Below, piece by piece: positions 16,030 to 24,465 of a stretch of DNA of 35,618 nucleotides (its first letter is position 1; each line of letters starts with the position of its first letter). The translations under genes and the position numbers were made by a program. The stretch is from the NCBI GenBank assembly GCA_937120965.1, contig CAKZKA010000251.1:1-35618 (forward strand), given 5' to 3'. This stretch comes from an uncultured Chloroflexota bacterium (GTDB lineage: Bacteria; Chloroflexota; Chloroflexia; Chloroflexales; Chloroflexaceae). Below the pieces are notes generated by a model, which saw nothing but the letters and a program-made list of their open reading frames with translations, searched no databases and was not told the DNA's origin.

Positions 16030-16056
16030 TAAAAAATAATGCTGACTTCCAGCATT
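16030..16056 (-). terminator. Terminator-like hairpin in the lspA leader (possible attenuator)
   Basis: On the minus strand AATGCTG-GAAGT-CAGCATT forms a perfect 7-bp stem, followed within one base by six T residues. It lies between a minus-strand TATAAT and the lspA ATG at 16009. The stem is short and has few G-C pairs, so termination efficiency is uncertain. Confidence 0.4.
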
Positions 16057-16074
16057 TCCACAGCGTTGCTGTCT

Positions 16075-16080
16075 ATTATA
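16075..16080 (-). promoter_or_regulatory. Candidate -10 for the lspA-lspA-rluD unit
   Basis: The minus strand reads TATAAT here, 66 bp before the lspA ATG. No good -35 is seen at standard spacing. It is divergent from the tig promoter at 16116-16144. Confidence 0.45.
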
Positions 16081-16115
16081 ACGTAGAACGCGGGCCGCTG
16101 CCGTCAGAGTCGCGC

Positions 16116-16144
16116 TTTTCACCCCCCTGGCCTCGTGCTATAAT
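16116..16144 (+). promoter_or_regulatory. Promoter of tig
   Basis: TTTTCA (16116-16121), a 17-bp spacer and TATAAT (16139-16144), with TGC directly before the -10, give a well-formed extended -10 promoter. The start of transcription would be near 16151, leaving a leader of about 90 nt before the GTG start of tig. Confidence 0.65.
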
Positions 16145-16240
16145 GAGCCGGAGTATCGCGCCCCGCGACCTGAAGGGTGTGAGGGCCGTGGCGCCATGCC
16201 CATTACCGGCGCGTGGCTGAAATACAGGAGACGGTTGAGC

Positions 16241-17614
16241 GTGAAAATTACTGCCGAGAAACTCCCCAGGAGCCTGTTGTCATTGCAGATCGAGCTTGAC
16301 AAAGACCGCCTGGAACGTGGCCTCGATCAGGCGGCGCGCCGGTTGTCGCAGAAATACCCCGTTCCCGGCTTCCGCCCCGGTAAGGTGCCACGGTTCATTA
16401 TCGAGCGTACCTTTGGTCGCGGCGCGTTGATCGAAGAGGCGTCGGAGGATTTGATGAATAAAGCCCTCCGCGATGCCCTCAAGCAGGAAAATATCCAGCC
16501 TGTTGGTCCAGCCACTCTTGCGGAGATCTCGTCCTCTGAGCCGTTCATTTTCACGGTTCACGTGCCTGTGGCGCCGACCGTCGATGTGGGCGACTACCGC
16601 GCCATCCGCGTTCCTCTCGACATCCGGCCGATCGACGAGGAGACGGTGGATGTGGCTATGGAGACGCTCCGTGAACGCCACGCGGTGCTGAAGGAGCTTG
16701 ACAATCCGCGTCCGGTCCAGGAGGGCGACCACATCCGCGTGCGTCTCGATACGATCGTTGATGGCGCGTTGCTGGTCGAACGCGAGGACGGAGAAGCGGC
16801 TCCTGAGCACACGCTCGACGTGGTGGCGGGCCGGCTGGTGAAGGAGCTGTACGCCGGCTTGCTCGGGATGCATATCGGTGAGACGAAGGCGATTACGGCG
16901 CTCATGGCCGATGATCATCCCGAAGAACGGCTGCGTGGCAAGGAAGTGACATTCAAGGTTGAGCTCCTGCAGATCCAGGAACGCCTGCTGCCCGATTGGG
17001 ATGAGCTGCCTGTCCTGGAGAACTTTGAAGGCGCCCTTGAGGCGTTGCGCGCCAGAACCCGCGCTGAACTCGAAGAAACTGCCCGCCAGGAAGCTGAGCG
17101 CAAGGCGCTGAATGCCTACATTGATCAACTTGTCGCTCAGACCAGTTTTGACGTTCCCGAGGTGATGATCCGCGAGCTGGCCGAGGATCTGCTTGAGGAA
17201 GAGGGACAGCAGTTCGCGCGCTACGGCATCACCCTGGAGCAACTGTTGGAGTACCGCGGCCAGTCGCGTGACCAGGCTATTGATGCGTGGATGGGCGAGG
17301 CCGAGCGCCAGACAAAGATCAATCTTGCCATTCGCGAGGTGCTGCGCCGTGAAGGCTTGACGGTTGCCGACGCGGAGATCGAGAGTGAAATCGGGCGCAT
17401 CGCGCTTGACTATGCTGAGGAACAGCGCGAAAGCGTCACCGAGCTGCTACGCTCGAATATGCGCTCAACCATCAGTACACTGGTGCTTGATCGCAAGCTG
17501 CGCGAGCGGTTGCTGGCGATCGCCGCCGGCACAGCGCCCACCCTCGACGAATCGGCGCCATCCGCCCCCGAGGCCCGGGCGCCCGCGCCGGAGGAGCCGG
17601 CAGCGTCTCCATAA
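16241..17614 (+). CDS. tig: Trigger factor, ribosome-associated chaperone
   Basis: The 457-residue protein has the N-terminal ribosome-binding domain with the signature GFRPGKVP (about residues 41-48). An FKBP-type peptidyl-prolyl isomerase domain (about 150-250) and a long helical, Glu-rich C-terminal chaperone domain follow. The tail is Ala/Pro-rich. Trigger factor shields nascent chains at the ribosome exit. The GTG at 16241 is chosen because AGGAG lies 10 nt upstream and the protein then begins MKITAEKL, as expected; an in-frame ATG at 16196 lacks such a site. It is followed by clpP and clpX, the classic tig-clpP-clpX order, although a 361-bp gap with its own -10 separates clpP. Confidence 0.96.
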   Translation: MKITAEKLPRSLLSLQIELDKDRLERGLDQAARRLSQKYPVPGFRPGKVPRFIIERTFGRGALIEEASEDLMNKALRDALKQENIQPVGPATLAEISSSEPFIFTVHVPVAPTVDVGDYRAIRVPLDIRPIDEETVDVAMETLRERHAVLKELDNPRPVQEGDHIRVRLDTIVDGALLVEREDGEAAPEHTLDVVAGRLVKELYAGLLGMHIGETKAITALMADDHPEERLRGKEVTFKVELLQIQERLLPDWDELPVLENFEGALEALRARTRAELEETARQEAERKALNAYIDQLVAQTSFDVPEVMIRELAEDLLEEEGQQFARYGITLEQLLEYRGQSRDQAIDAWMGEAERQTKINLAIREVLRREGLTVADAEIESEIGRIALDYAEEQRESVTELLRSNMRSTISTLVLDRKLRERLLAIAAGTAPTLDESAPSAPEARAPAPEEPAASP

Positions 17615-17642
17615 TTGTGATGAACGTGGCGGGAGGGGGCGT

Positions 17643-17661
17643 GGGAGGGCGAAGCCCTCCC
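17643..17661 (+). terminator. GGGAGGGC/GCCCTCCC hairpin after tig (family E)
   Basis: An 8-bp perfect GC stem with a GAA loop lies 29 bp after the tig stop codon. On the plus strand it is followed by CGCAAAAAA and not by T residues, so it is not a standard intrinsic terminator. It belongs to the dispersed GGGAGGGC hairpin family and could still block 3' decay. The remainder of the gap (17662-17928) shows no gene. Confidence 0.4.
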
Positions 17662-17928
17662 CGCAAAAAACTATCCATCACAACCTGGTTGACAAACCAC
17701 TAGCTTCAGAAGGGTTGGCAGGGCAGCGCCCCCACAGAACCGTCAAGGCTGCACGCGGTATGGCTCGGAGGAGCAACGCTCTCCCGAAACCCTCGTTCTC
17801 GACCAGGCATCTAAACTGTGGCGCCTTCGGTTTTAGAACAGGAGGGTCGCGAAGGGGTGCCCCCCCTCAGACCCGCTTCCCCGAACTATCCGCCTGGCAA
17901 GAGTGGCCTGATCCGCCGCTATCTGATG

Positions 17929-17934
17929 TATAAT
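17929..17934 (+). promoter_or_regulatory. Candidate -10 for clpP
   Basis: TATAAT lies 42 bp before the clpP ATG in an unusually A/T-rich pocket (TGTATAATATTACATAATAC). A TG directly abuts the hexamer without the usual intervening base. No matching -35 is visible. Confidence 0.5.
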
Positions 17935-17975
17935 ATTACATAATACAGCGTTGATCTGGAATGGGTGAGGAAACA

Positions 17976-18623
17976 ATGAACTGGATCTCTCCAAAGGGCC
18001 CGTCCTGGGAACTTCCCCGGCCCGAGAGTTTAATACCCATGGTGGTGGAAAGCACCAGCCGTGGTGAGCGCGCCTTCGATATTTATTCGCGCCTGCTCAA
18101 GGAGCGTATCGTTATTCTGGGTACACCGATCGACGATCAGATCGCTAACCTGGTGGTTGCACAGTTGCTCTTCCTGGCCAGCGAAGACCCTGACCGCGAT
18201 ATCTGGCTCTACATCAACAGCCCGGGCGGCTCGGTCACCGCGGGTCTGGCAATCTACGATACGATGCACCACATTCGCCCGCACGTGGCCACGGTCTGCC
18301 TGGGCATGGCCGCAAGTATGGCGACGATTATTCTGGCTGGCGGAGAGAAGGGGAAACGCTTCAGCCTGCCTAACTCGACGATCCATATGCACCCGGCGCT
18401 CGGCGGCTTCCGCGGCTCCGGTCCCGATGTCGAGATTCAGGCCCGTGAACTGCTCCGGCTCCAGAATCTGGGGCGTGAACTGATGGCCCGTGATACGGGG
18501 CAACCGGTGGAAAAGATCGCCCGCGACTTCGATCGCGATGCCTATATGACGCCGATCCAGGCCAAAGAGTACGGTATCATCGACGAGATCCTCATGCCTG
18601 AGGAACTGGCCGAGAAGAAGTAA
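17976..18623 (+). CDS. clpP: ATP-dependent Clp protease proteolytic subunit
   Basis: The 215-residue protein has the Ser-His-Asp triad of ClpP: S114 in GMAASMA, H139 in HMHPALGG and D188 in [10 protein letters not shown], aligned to E. coli S97/H122/D171 numbering of the mature enzyme. Fourteen subunits form the proteolytic chamber fed by ClpX or ClpA/C. The ATG at 17976 is preferred over 17961 because GTGAGGA sits 5 nt before it. clpX follows after 89 bp, separated by a strong hairpin (18638-18691). Confidence 0.97.
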   Translation: MNWISPKGPSWELPRPESLIPMVVESTSRGERAFDIYSRLLKERIVILGTPIDDQIANLVVAQLLFLASEDPDRDIWLYINSPGGSVTAGLAIYDTMHHIRPHVATVCLGMAASMATIILAGGEKGKRFSLPNSTIHMHPALGGFRGSGPDVEIQARELLRLQNLGRELMARDTGQPVEKIARDFDRDAYMTPIQAKEYGIIDEILMPEELAEKK

Positions 18624-18637
18624 CAGCACAGCTCGCA

Positions 18638-18691
18638 GAGCCGGAGCGCCGCCAGAACTGGCGGTCGCTCGCCACCCCGGCGCTCCGGCTC
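18638..18691. repeat. Nested hairpin in the clpP-clpX gap
   Basis: GAGCCGGAGCGCCG (18638-18651) and its exact complement (18678-18691) form 14-bp arms. Inside, GCCAG and CTGGC (18651-18662) can form a second small stem. It lies between the clpP stop and the clpX ribosome binding site. There is no T-run, so processing, transcript stabilisation or partial termination are all possible. Confidence 0.7.
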
Positions 18692-18712
18692 GCGACCAGC
18701 GGAGACATTCCA

Positions 18713-20014
18713 ATGACCCGCTCCCGCAATAGTGGTCGTGGCGCCTACGTCTGTTCGTTCTGCGGCCGGGGTCAGGATGAGGTGCAGCGTCTCATCGCCG
18801 GACCCGGCACCGTCTTTATTTGCGATGAGTGCGTGGCCCTGTGCAGCGCAATTATCGCTGAAGAGACCGAGCAGCAACTGGTGGCCCCACGCCGCACGAC
18901 GCCGCCTGGCCCGGCGCGCTTGCCCACGCCGCGCAAACTGCGCGAGAAGCTTGATCAGTACGTCGTGGGTCAGGATCGGGCCAAGGTTGTCCTCTCCGTG
19001 GCGGTGTATAACCACTATAAGCGGATCCGTGCCGGCGCCAGGATTGATGATGTCGAGATTAGCAAGAGCAATATCCTGCTCCTTGGCCCCACCGGTAGTG
19101 GCAAAACCCTCCTCGCCCAGACGCTGGCCCGCGTCCTCGATGTGCCATTCGCTATTGCCGATGCAACTGCCCTCACCGAGGCCGGTTATGTTGGCGAAGA
19201 CGTCGAGAATATTCTGCTCCGCCTGATCCAGGCCGCCGATGGCGATGTAGAGCGCGCCCAAACCGGCATTATCTATATTGATGAAATTGATAAAATCGCT
19301 CGCAAGGCCGATAATCCGTCAATTACCCGCGATGTGTCGGGTGAGGGTGTGCAACAGGCCCTGCTGAAGATCCTCGAAGGTGGTGTGGCCCACGTGCCGC
19401 CTCTGCCCGGGCGCAAACATCCCCAGCAGGAGTATATCGCCTTCGATACCACCAATGTGCTGTTCATCTGCGGTGGCGCCTTCGAGGGGATCGAGGAGCT
19501 CATCGCCCGGCGTGTGCGCGGAAAGCACCTCCTCGGCTTCGGTAGCCAGAAGCCCAGCGCCAGCACGACTGACCACGCCCAATTGCTCGCTCAGATTACC
19601 CCCGATGACCTGATGCGCTATGGCTTTATCCCCGAGTTTATCGGGCGCCTGCCAGTGGTGGTTGGCCTCGAACCGCTGACCCACGAGGCCATGCTGCGCA
19701 TCCTCACCGAACCGCGCAATGCGGTGATCAAACAGTATCAGAAGTTGCTTGCCCTTGACCACGTTGAACTGGAGTTCACCCCCGATGGGTTAGAGGCGAT
19801 CGCCGAACGCGCTATGCAGGCAAAGACCGGGGCGCGCGCTCTGCGCAGTATCGTGGAAGAGGTGCTGCTCGAGGTGATGTACGAGGTGCCGGCCCAGGAG
19901 CACATCGGCCGCTGTATCATTAATGCCGAAGTGGTCGCCGGACGCGGGCATCCCATCCTGGTCCCGCGCACCGAGCGCCCTGAGTATCGCCGCCGTCTGG
20001 ACGAGGCGGTGTAG
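18713..20014 (+). CDS. clpX: ATP-dependent Clp protease ATP-binding subunit ClpX
   Basis: The 433-residue protein has the N-terminal C4 zinc-binding domain (C14, C17, C37, C40). An AAA+ module follows with Walker A GPTGSGKT (125-132), the GYVGEDVE pore loop and Walker [11 protein letters not shown]. The RGKH loop region and the C-terminal small domain are present. ClpX hexamers unfold substrates and thread them into ClpP. GGAG precedes the ATG. The response regulator gene begins 58 bp after its stop on the same strand. Confidence 0.98.
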   Translation: MTRSRNSGRGAYVCSFCGRGQDEVQRLIAGPGTVFICDECVALCSAIIAEETEQQLVAPRRTTPPGPARLPTPRKLREKLDQYVVGQDRAKVVLSVAVYNHYKRIRAGARIDDVEISKSNILLLGPTGSGKTLLAQTLARVLDVPFAIADATALTEAGYVGEDVENILLRLIQAADGDVERAQTGIIYIDEIDKIARKADNPSITRDVSGEGVQQALLKILEGGVAHVPPLPGRKHPQQEYIAFDTTNVLFICGGAFEGIEELIARRVRGKHLLGFGSQKPSASTTDHAQLLAQITPDDLMRYGFIPEFIGRLPVVVGLEPLTHEAMLRILTEPRNAVIKQYQKLLALDHVELEFTPDGLEAIAERAMQAKTGARALRSIVEEVLLEVMYEVPAQEHIGRCIINAEVVAGRGHPILVPRTERPEYRRRLDEAV

Positions 20015-20072
20015 GACCGAAGCAGCCGATTGGCCACGCTCTCGGTTCTTCGCGCTATCCGTACCTGATGCT

Positions 20073-20810
20073 ATGCCACTCTTCCGCCGCACATCCGACC
20101 GCGTCTCTGAAGAGGCTCTCGCCCCCAGGCGCATCCTCATCGCTGATGACGACCCCTCGATTGCCAACCTGATACAGGTGACGCTCAAAGATCCCCGCTA
20201 CGAACTGACTGCGGTGAGCAATGGCCTCGAGGCGCTCCAGGCTTTCGAGAAACAGCCCTTCGATGTGATTATTCTCGATGTGATGATGCCCTATGTGGAT
20301 GGCTTCGAGGCCTGCCAGCGCATCCGTGAGCAAAGCGATGTGCCGATCGTGATTCTTACCAGCCGCGATGGCACCGATGATGTCGTGCACGGCTTTGAAT
20401 TGGGCGCCGATGACTATATCGTCAAGCCGTTCAAAACTGCCGAGTTGATCGCTCGGGTCGAGTCTATTCTGCGACGGGTTGAGGGCTATAAGTCCCGGCG
20501 CGCGCCACCGATCGTTCGCGTTGGCCCGATTGAGATCGATGCCCCGCGCCACCGCGTGACCGTGCGCAACCACGAAGTCAACCTGACCCCGATGGAGTTT
20601 GAGTTACTCTACTTCCTCGCCGCCAATGCCGGACAGGTCTTTGACCGTGAGACGCTCTTCCGCGAGGTCTGGGGCTACGAGTACGTCGGCGAAACCAATC
20701 TGGTTGATGTGTGCGTGCGCCGCCTGCGTGAGAAGGTCGAACTGGAACCGTCGCGCCCTCAGTTGATTATTACCGTGCGCGGAGTGGGCTATAAGCTCTC
20801 GGAAGGGTGA
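20073..20810 (+). CDS. OmpR/PhoB-family response regulator
   Basis: This 245-residue protein has a receiver domain (about 20-135) with the acidic pocket DDD (25-27), phospho-acceptor D69 in VIILDVMMP, a Thr/Ser switch (ILTSRDG) and the Lys of VKPF. A winged-helix DNA-binding domain (about 150-245) with VCVRRLREKVE follows. No sensor kinase is encoded nearby, so it is an orphan in this window. The start at 20073 gives a 19-residue lead before the receiver; an upstream in-frame start at 19923 lies inside clpX and is rejected. It is packed with upp, which begins 3 nt after its stop. Confidence 0.94.
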   Translation: MPLFRRTSDRVSEEALAPRRILIADDDPSIANLIQVTLKDPRYELTAVSNGLEALQAFEKQPFDVIILDVMMPYVDGFEACQRIREQSDVPIVILTSRDGTDDVVHGFELGADDYIVKPFKTAELIARVESILRRVEGYKSRRAPPIVRVGPIEIDAPRHRVTVRNHEVNLTPMEFELLYFLAANAGQVFDRETLFREVWGYEYVGETNLVDVCVRRLREKVELEPSRPQLIITVRGVGYKLSEG

Positions 20811-20813
20811 TCT

Positions 20814-21443
20814 ATGGCGGGTCAGGTGCACGTGTCACGCCATCCGCTGGTGCAGCATAAGCTGGCCCTGCTGCGCAGCAAGTTGACCGAGCCCAAGAAG
20901 TTTCGCGAACTGGTGCGCGAGATTGCTCAGTTGCTCTTCTATGAGGCTTCGCAGGACCTGGCCCTCGCCCCGCTGACGGTTGAAACACCCCTCGCTACCG
21001 CCCAGGGCTACGAAGTGGCCGAGCGCGTCGGCGTGATCCCTATCCTCCGCGCTGGCCTGGGCATGTCTGAGGCGATCATCAACATCCTCCCTACCGTCCA
21101 CGTCTGGCACCTGGGTATTTTTCGCGACCACGAGACTCTCCTGCCGGTGACCTACTACAACAAGCTCCCGAAAGAGCCCGATATTGACCTGTCGATCGTG
21201 GTTGATCCGATGCTGGCAACCGGGGGGTCGGCGGTGGCAGCGGTCAATATTCTAAAAGCCTGGGGCTCCCGGCGGATCAAGTTCCTCGGCCTGATTGCGG
21301 CCCCCGAGGGCGTGCGCGCTCTCACCGAGGCCCATCCCGATGTGCCCATTCACCTGGCGGCCATCGACAGCCACCTGAATGAGCACGGCTACATCGTGCC
21401 CGGCCTGGGTGATGCCGGTGACCGGCAGTTTGGCACCGGGTAG
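20814..21443 (+). CDS. upp: Uracil phosphoribosyltransferase
   Basis: The 209-residue protein matches the length and motifs of Upp: RAGLGM, the PRPP-binding loop [12 protein letters not shown] (about 123-134) and the C-terminal uracil-binding [17 protein letters not shown]. It converts uracil plus PRPP to UMP for pyrimidine salvage. It is separated by 3 nt from the response regulator gene and by 6 nt from the WecA-like gene, so all three are probably co-transcribed and translationally coupled. Confidence 0.97.
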   Translation: MAGQVHVSRHPLVQHKLALLRSKLTEPKKFRELVREIAQLLFYEASQDLALAPLTVETPLATAQGYEVAERVGVIPILRAGLGMSEAIINILPTVHVWHLGIFRDHETLLPVTYYNKLPKEPDIDLSIVVDPMLATGGSAVAAVNILKAWGSRRIKFLGLIAAPEGVRALTEAHPDVPIHLAAIDSHLNEHGYIVPGLGDAGDRQFGTG

Positions 21444-21449
21444 CGTTTC

Positions 21450-22547
21450 GTGATCGCCATCACCCTCGTCACCACGTTCGTGATCGCCGCCGCCGTCACC
21501 GCGCTGCTGACACCGGCGCTCATCCGCCTCAGCATGAGCCAGGGGTGGGTGGCCTACCCCGGTCCGCGCCATATCCATCGAGTGCCAACGCCTACCGTCG
21601 GCGGTGTGGCCATGATCGCCGGGTTCGCTGCCGCGCTGTTGCTCAGCTTTGTGCTGCAACGGCTCGACCCTGCGCTCACCCGCTCGAGCTTTGAATACCT
21701 GCGGCTCGGCCTGTTGCTGGCCGGCGCCAGTCTGGTGGCCCTCATCAGCCTCATCGACGACGTGCGCGACTTACCCGCCCTGCCACGTCTGCTGGTCCAC
21801 GTGCTTGCCGCCCTGATTGCCGTGGGGCCGTACCTCTGGGACCAGACGCTCTATCCCGATGCCCTGGGCCAACCCACCGAAGCGCGGGGTATCATCCTGA
21901 CCGCCTTCAACTTCCCCTTTGTCAACCAGATCCACCTCCATAACTTCAGCCCCTGGCTGGCCATCGGCGCGACGATCTTCTGGATCGTCGGCGTGCAGAA
22001 TATGGTCAACTGGGCCGATGGGCTGGACGGATTGGCTGCCGGGGTTACGCTGATCGCCGCGACGATCCTGGCCCTGCACACCCTCGGTCTCGATCCGCCG
22101 CAGTATACCGTGGCGATGTTGCCCCTGGCCCTCGCCGGGGCGTGCGCTGGCTTCCTCCCCTTCAATCTGCATCCTGCCCGCACCTTTATGGGTGATGTGG
22201 GGGCCATGACCATCGGCTACATCCTCGCAGTGAGCGCGATCATCGGCGGGGCCAAACTGGCAACCGCGCTGCTGGTGCTGGGGGTGCCGCTGATTGATAT
22301 GGCCTGGCTCATTCTTGTGCGGACGCTGCGGGGGCGCGGCGCGGCGCGGGCCGGGCGCGACCACCTGCACCACCGACTGCTGGCGCTGGGCCTCTCGCAA
22401 CGGCAGGTGGTGCTGATCTACTATGGCCTGAGCCTCGCCTTCGGGGCGGTTGCGCTGCTTGACGTGCCGCCGCTTGCCAAGCTGCTGGCGCTGCTCGTGC
22501 TGGGCGTTCTGGTGCTTGGAGCGCTGGTCTGCGCCGGCTCGGCATAG
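21450..22547 (+). CDS. WecA/MraY-family polyprenyl-phosphate sugar-1-phosphate transferase
   Basis: The 365-residue protein has about ten membrane segments. It carries the family's cytoplasmic motifs: NMVNWADGLDGLAAG (Mg-binding Asp residues, about 185-199), FMGDVGAM and GRDHLHHRL. The last resembles the HIHH-type motif of the WecA/TagO branch more than MraY, which points to UDP-GlcNAc:undecaprenyl-phosphate GlcNAc-1-phosphate transfer. That reaction starts envelope polysaccharide or teichoic-type polymer synthesis. The start is a GTG 6 nt after the upp stop; the Shine-Dalgarno signal is weak, so coupling to upp is likely. Confidence 0.9.
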   Translation: MIAITLVTTFVIAAAVTALLTPALIRLSMSQGWVAYPGPRHIHRVPTPTVGGVAMIAGFAAALLLSFVLQRLDPALTRSSFEYLRLGLLLAGASLVALISLIDDVRDLPALPRLLVHVLAALIAVGPYLWDQTLYPDALGQPTEARGIILTAFNFPFVNQIHLHNFSPWLAIGATIFWIVGVQNMVNWADGLDGLAAGVTLIAATILALHTLGLDPPQYTVAMLPLALAGACAGFLPFNLHPARTFMGDVGAMTIGYILAVSAIIGGAKLATALLVLGVPLIDMAWLILVRTLRGRGAARAGRDHLHHRLLALGLSQRQVVLIYYGLSLAFGAVALLDVPPLAKLLALLVLGVLVLGALVCAGSA

Positions 22548-22639
22548 GGCCGCCGGGGCGCGCCCGAACCCTCCTCGCCGGTATGTTCACCGCAGCCGTT
22601 TGTGCGGCGCAGCCGCACAATGCCGGAATGAAACGTGTA

Positions 22640-22668
22640 GTAGAGACGCAGCGCCGCTGCGTCTCTAC
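22640..22668. repeat. 13-bp-arm hairpin, GTAGAGACGCAGC type
   Basis: The arms GTAGAGACGCAGC (22640-22652) and GCTGCGTCTCTAC (22656-22668) pair perfectly around GCC. It is preceded by a TGTGCGGCGCAGCCGCACA palindrome at about 22600. It corresponds in shape and position-specific bases to the stems at 3280-3316 and 26037-26073. Confidence 0.85.
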
Positions 22669-22698
22669 GCTCAAATCTCCCCACAGGGAGGGGGGAAT

Positions 22699-22785
22699 GG
22701 GGAAACCCGGTTTCCCCATTCCCCAACCGCTGGTGGGAGCGGCTGGCGCCACTCCAGGCAGGGGCCTGGGGAAACCCGGGTGCCC
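22699..22785. repeat. Palindrome pair of the GGGGAAACCCGGTTTCCCC family
   Basis: A perfect palindrome at 22699-22717 and a degenerate one at 22768-22785 flank CCAACCGCTGGTGGGAGCGG and CTGGCGCC, the same core as at 7117-7203. It lies in the gap between the 3' ends of the convergent WecA-like and M20 genes. Confidence 0.8.
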
Positions 22786-22921
22786 TATGTTCACGTTAGA
22801 CGCCCATGCGCGGGGCGCACAACGCCGCGATGAATAAGGGGTATCTCAGGGATGGCCGCCCCCTCCCTGGCCCTCCCCCGCTGGGGGAGGGAACCGGGCT
22901 TCTCCCCGCAGGGAGGGGCCT

Positions 22922-22940
22922 GGGGAAACCCGGGTTCCCC
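22922..22940. repeat. Palindromic repeat, GGGGAAACCCGGGTTCCCC
   Basis: A member of the dispersed family just after the 3' end of the minus-strand M20 gene. It is followed by the family E-type tail GTATGTCCACCTCAG. Confidence 0.75.
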
Positions 22941-22958
22941 GTATGTCCACCTCAGCCC

Positions 22959-24146
22959 CTACAGATTGGCCCGACCGCTAAGGAACCGCGCCGTCGTCTC
23001 GGCGAGAATGGCCGCGCCTAACGGCAGACAACGCTCGTCAATGTCGAAGATCGGCGTGTGATGGGGCCGCGCAACGCCATCATCAATCGCCGCGCCGAGC
23101 ATGATCATGGCGCCGGGAGCGCGCTGGCACATAAAGGCGAAATCCTCGGCGCCAAGGCCGGCTGGCGAGCGATCCAGCGCTGCTTCACCCAGCAGGTCGC
23201 GGGTCACCTCTTCCATCCAGCCGGCAACCCGCTGGTCGTTCCAGGCTGCGGGGTAGCCACGCTGGATGGTGAGCCGGTAATCGCCGCCCAGTCCCCGGGC
23301 GAGGGCAAAGGCGCGCTCCACCTCGGCGATCAGTTGTTCGCGCACCGCAGGGCTGTAACTGCGCAAGGTGCCCCGGATCTCAACCTCGCTGGGGATGACA
23401 TTGGTGGCCTCGCCGCCACGCACTGCCCCCACACTCAGTATGCTCGGCTCGACCGGGTCGAGCCGTCGCGCCTTGATCCCGTAGAGCGCCGAGAGCACCG
23501 GTACCAGCATAAAGAGCGGATCGCTACCTTCGTGGGGGTAGGCGCCGTGGCCGCCGCTGCCGATCAGCACCCCGTGGAAGTCATCCGCCGCTGCCGTGTT
23601 CCAGCCTTTACGCACCGTGACCTGGCCAAGGGGCAGCAGCGAATCGACGTGCAGGGCGATCACCGCGTCCACACCGTCCATTGTGCCCTCTTCGACCATG
23701 CGCAGGCCACCGCTTTTGCCTTCGCTATCGGCAGATTCTTCAGAGGGCTGGAAGAGCAAGCGCACCCGCCCGCGCAGGTCGCCGCTGGCGAACCGCTCGC
23801 GAAGCAGGTGCGCAACGCCCAGGAGTATCGCCGTGTGCGCATCGTGGCCGCAGGCGTGCATGACGCTAGGGTTGGTTGAGGCAAAGCTGTGGGTGGTGGC
23901 CTCGCGAATGGGCAGCGCGTCCATATCGGCGCGGATTGCAATGGTGGGGCCGTGCGCGTCGCCCAGGTCGGCAACAACGCCCGTCCTGGCGATGCCGGTG
24001 CGCACCGCGATGCCGCCGATCTCGGCGAGCGTTTCGGCAACCAGCGCAGCAGTGCGCGTCTCACAAAACCCGAGTTCGGGATGGGCGTGAATGTCGCGCC
24101 GGAGGCGCACCAGTTCGTCGTGCAGGGCGTAGGCGCGGTCAAGCAT
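22959..24146 (-). CDS. M20-family amidohydrolase (aminoacylase/IAA-amino acid hydrolase type)
   Basis: This 395-residue protein has the M20D layout: an N-terminal catalytic part with ADMDALPI and HACGHDAHTAILLG metal-ligand motifs, a conserved EES, an inserted dimerisation domain in the middle, and a C-terminal His in PHHTPIFDID. Such enzymes hydrolyse N-acyl amino acids or small peptides; the substrate is not predictable. The ATG at 24146 has GGAG 8 nt upstream and gives the usual short helix before LRRDIHAHPELGF; the in-frame start at 24242 adds 32 residues with no family counterpart. It is divergent from fabF. Confidence 0.93.
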   Translation of the reverse strand: MLDRAYALHDELVRLRRDIHAHPELGFCETRTAALVAETLAEIGGIAVRTGIARTGVVADLGDAHGPTIAIRADMDALPIREATTHSFASTNPSVMHACGHDAHTAILLGVAHLLRERFASGDLRGRVRLLFQPSEESADSEGKSGGLRMVEEGTMDGVDAVIALHVDSLLPLGQVTVRKGWNTAAADDFHGVLIGSGGHGAYPHEGSDPLFMLVPVLSALYGIKARRLDPVEPSILSVGAVRGGEATNVIPSEVEIRGTLRSYSPAVREQLIAEVERAFALARGLGGDYRLTIQRGYPAAWNDQRVAGWMEEVTRDLLGEAALDRSPAGLGAEDFAFMCQRAPGAMIMLGAAIDDGVARPHHTPIFDIDERCLPLGAAILAETTARFLSGRANL

Positions 24147-24265
24147 AGGTCGTGCTCCAGTGCCAACAACTGTGAGAGAAAGGGGACAGGGCGGCGCCCA
24201 CGCTCCGGCAGGGCCGCCTTTTCGGTGATGAATGCGCCGCAAGCGTCACGTGCATCAGTAACCTC

Positions 24266-24274
24266 AGTATACCA
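24266..24274 (-). promoter_or_regulatory. Extended -10 of the M20 gene
   Basis: The minus strand reads TGGTATACT, about 120 bp before the M20 ATG. It is one base from the TGGTATAAT at polA and has no strong -35. Confidence 0.5.
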
Positions 24275-24291
24275 TTCGCAAATGTTTCCGC

Positions 24292-24322
24292 TTCGTTCTG
24301 GTCGGGAAACCGCCAGAACGAA
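24292..24322. promoter_or_regulatory. Operator-like inverted repeat between divergent M20 and fabF
   Basis: TTCGTTCTGG (24292-24301) and CCAGAACGAA (24313-24322) are exact complements separated by 11 bp. The site lies just upstream of the M20 -10 and about 90 bp upstream of the fabF -10. The spacing of the half-sites fits a dimeric regulator, but no regulator is implied by sequence. It does not match the FapR consensus I know. Confidence 0.45.
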
Positions 24323-24411
24323 CCAGAAAACCGGGGTTCGGGGCTTGCCCCAACGCCGTCGCATCAGCCCTGCGGACGCCCGCCCAACTGCTCCTCTCGG
24401 GCGGCGACGCG

Positions 24412-24420
24412 TGGTACAAT
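24412..24420 (+). promoter_or_regulatory. Extended -10 of fabF
   Basis: TGGTACAAT, a one-base variant of the TGGTATAAT motif, lies 45 bp before the fabF ATG. No clear -35 is present. Confidence 0.55.
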
Positions 24421-24465
24421 ACAGTAGTTTTGTGTGAGAAGATGATCACGTTTGAGGAGGCCGGT

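Noticed and set aside
16280-17242. 320-codon open frame on the minus strand
   Set aside because: It is antisense to trigger factor and has no family resemblance or ribosome binding site.
24292-24322. FapR operator for fabF
   Set aside because: The inverted repeat does not resemble the FapR consensus I know, and it lies too far upstream of the fabF -10 for simple repression.
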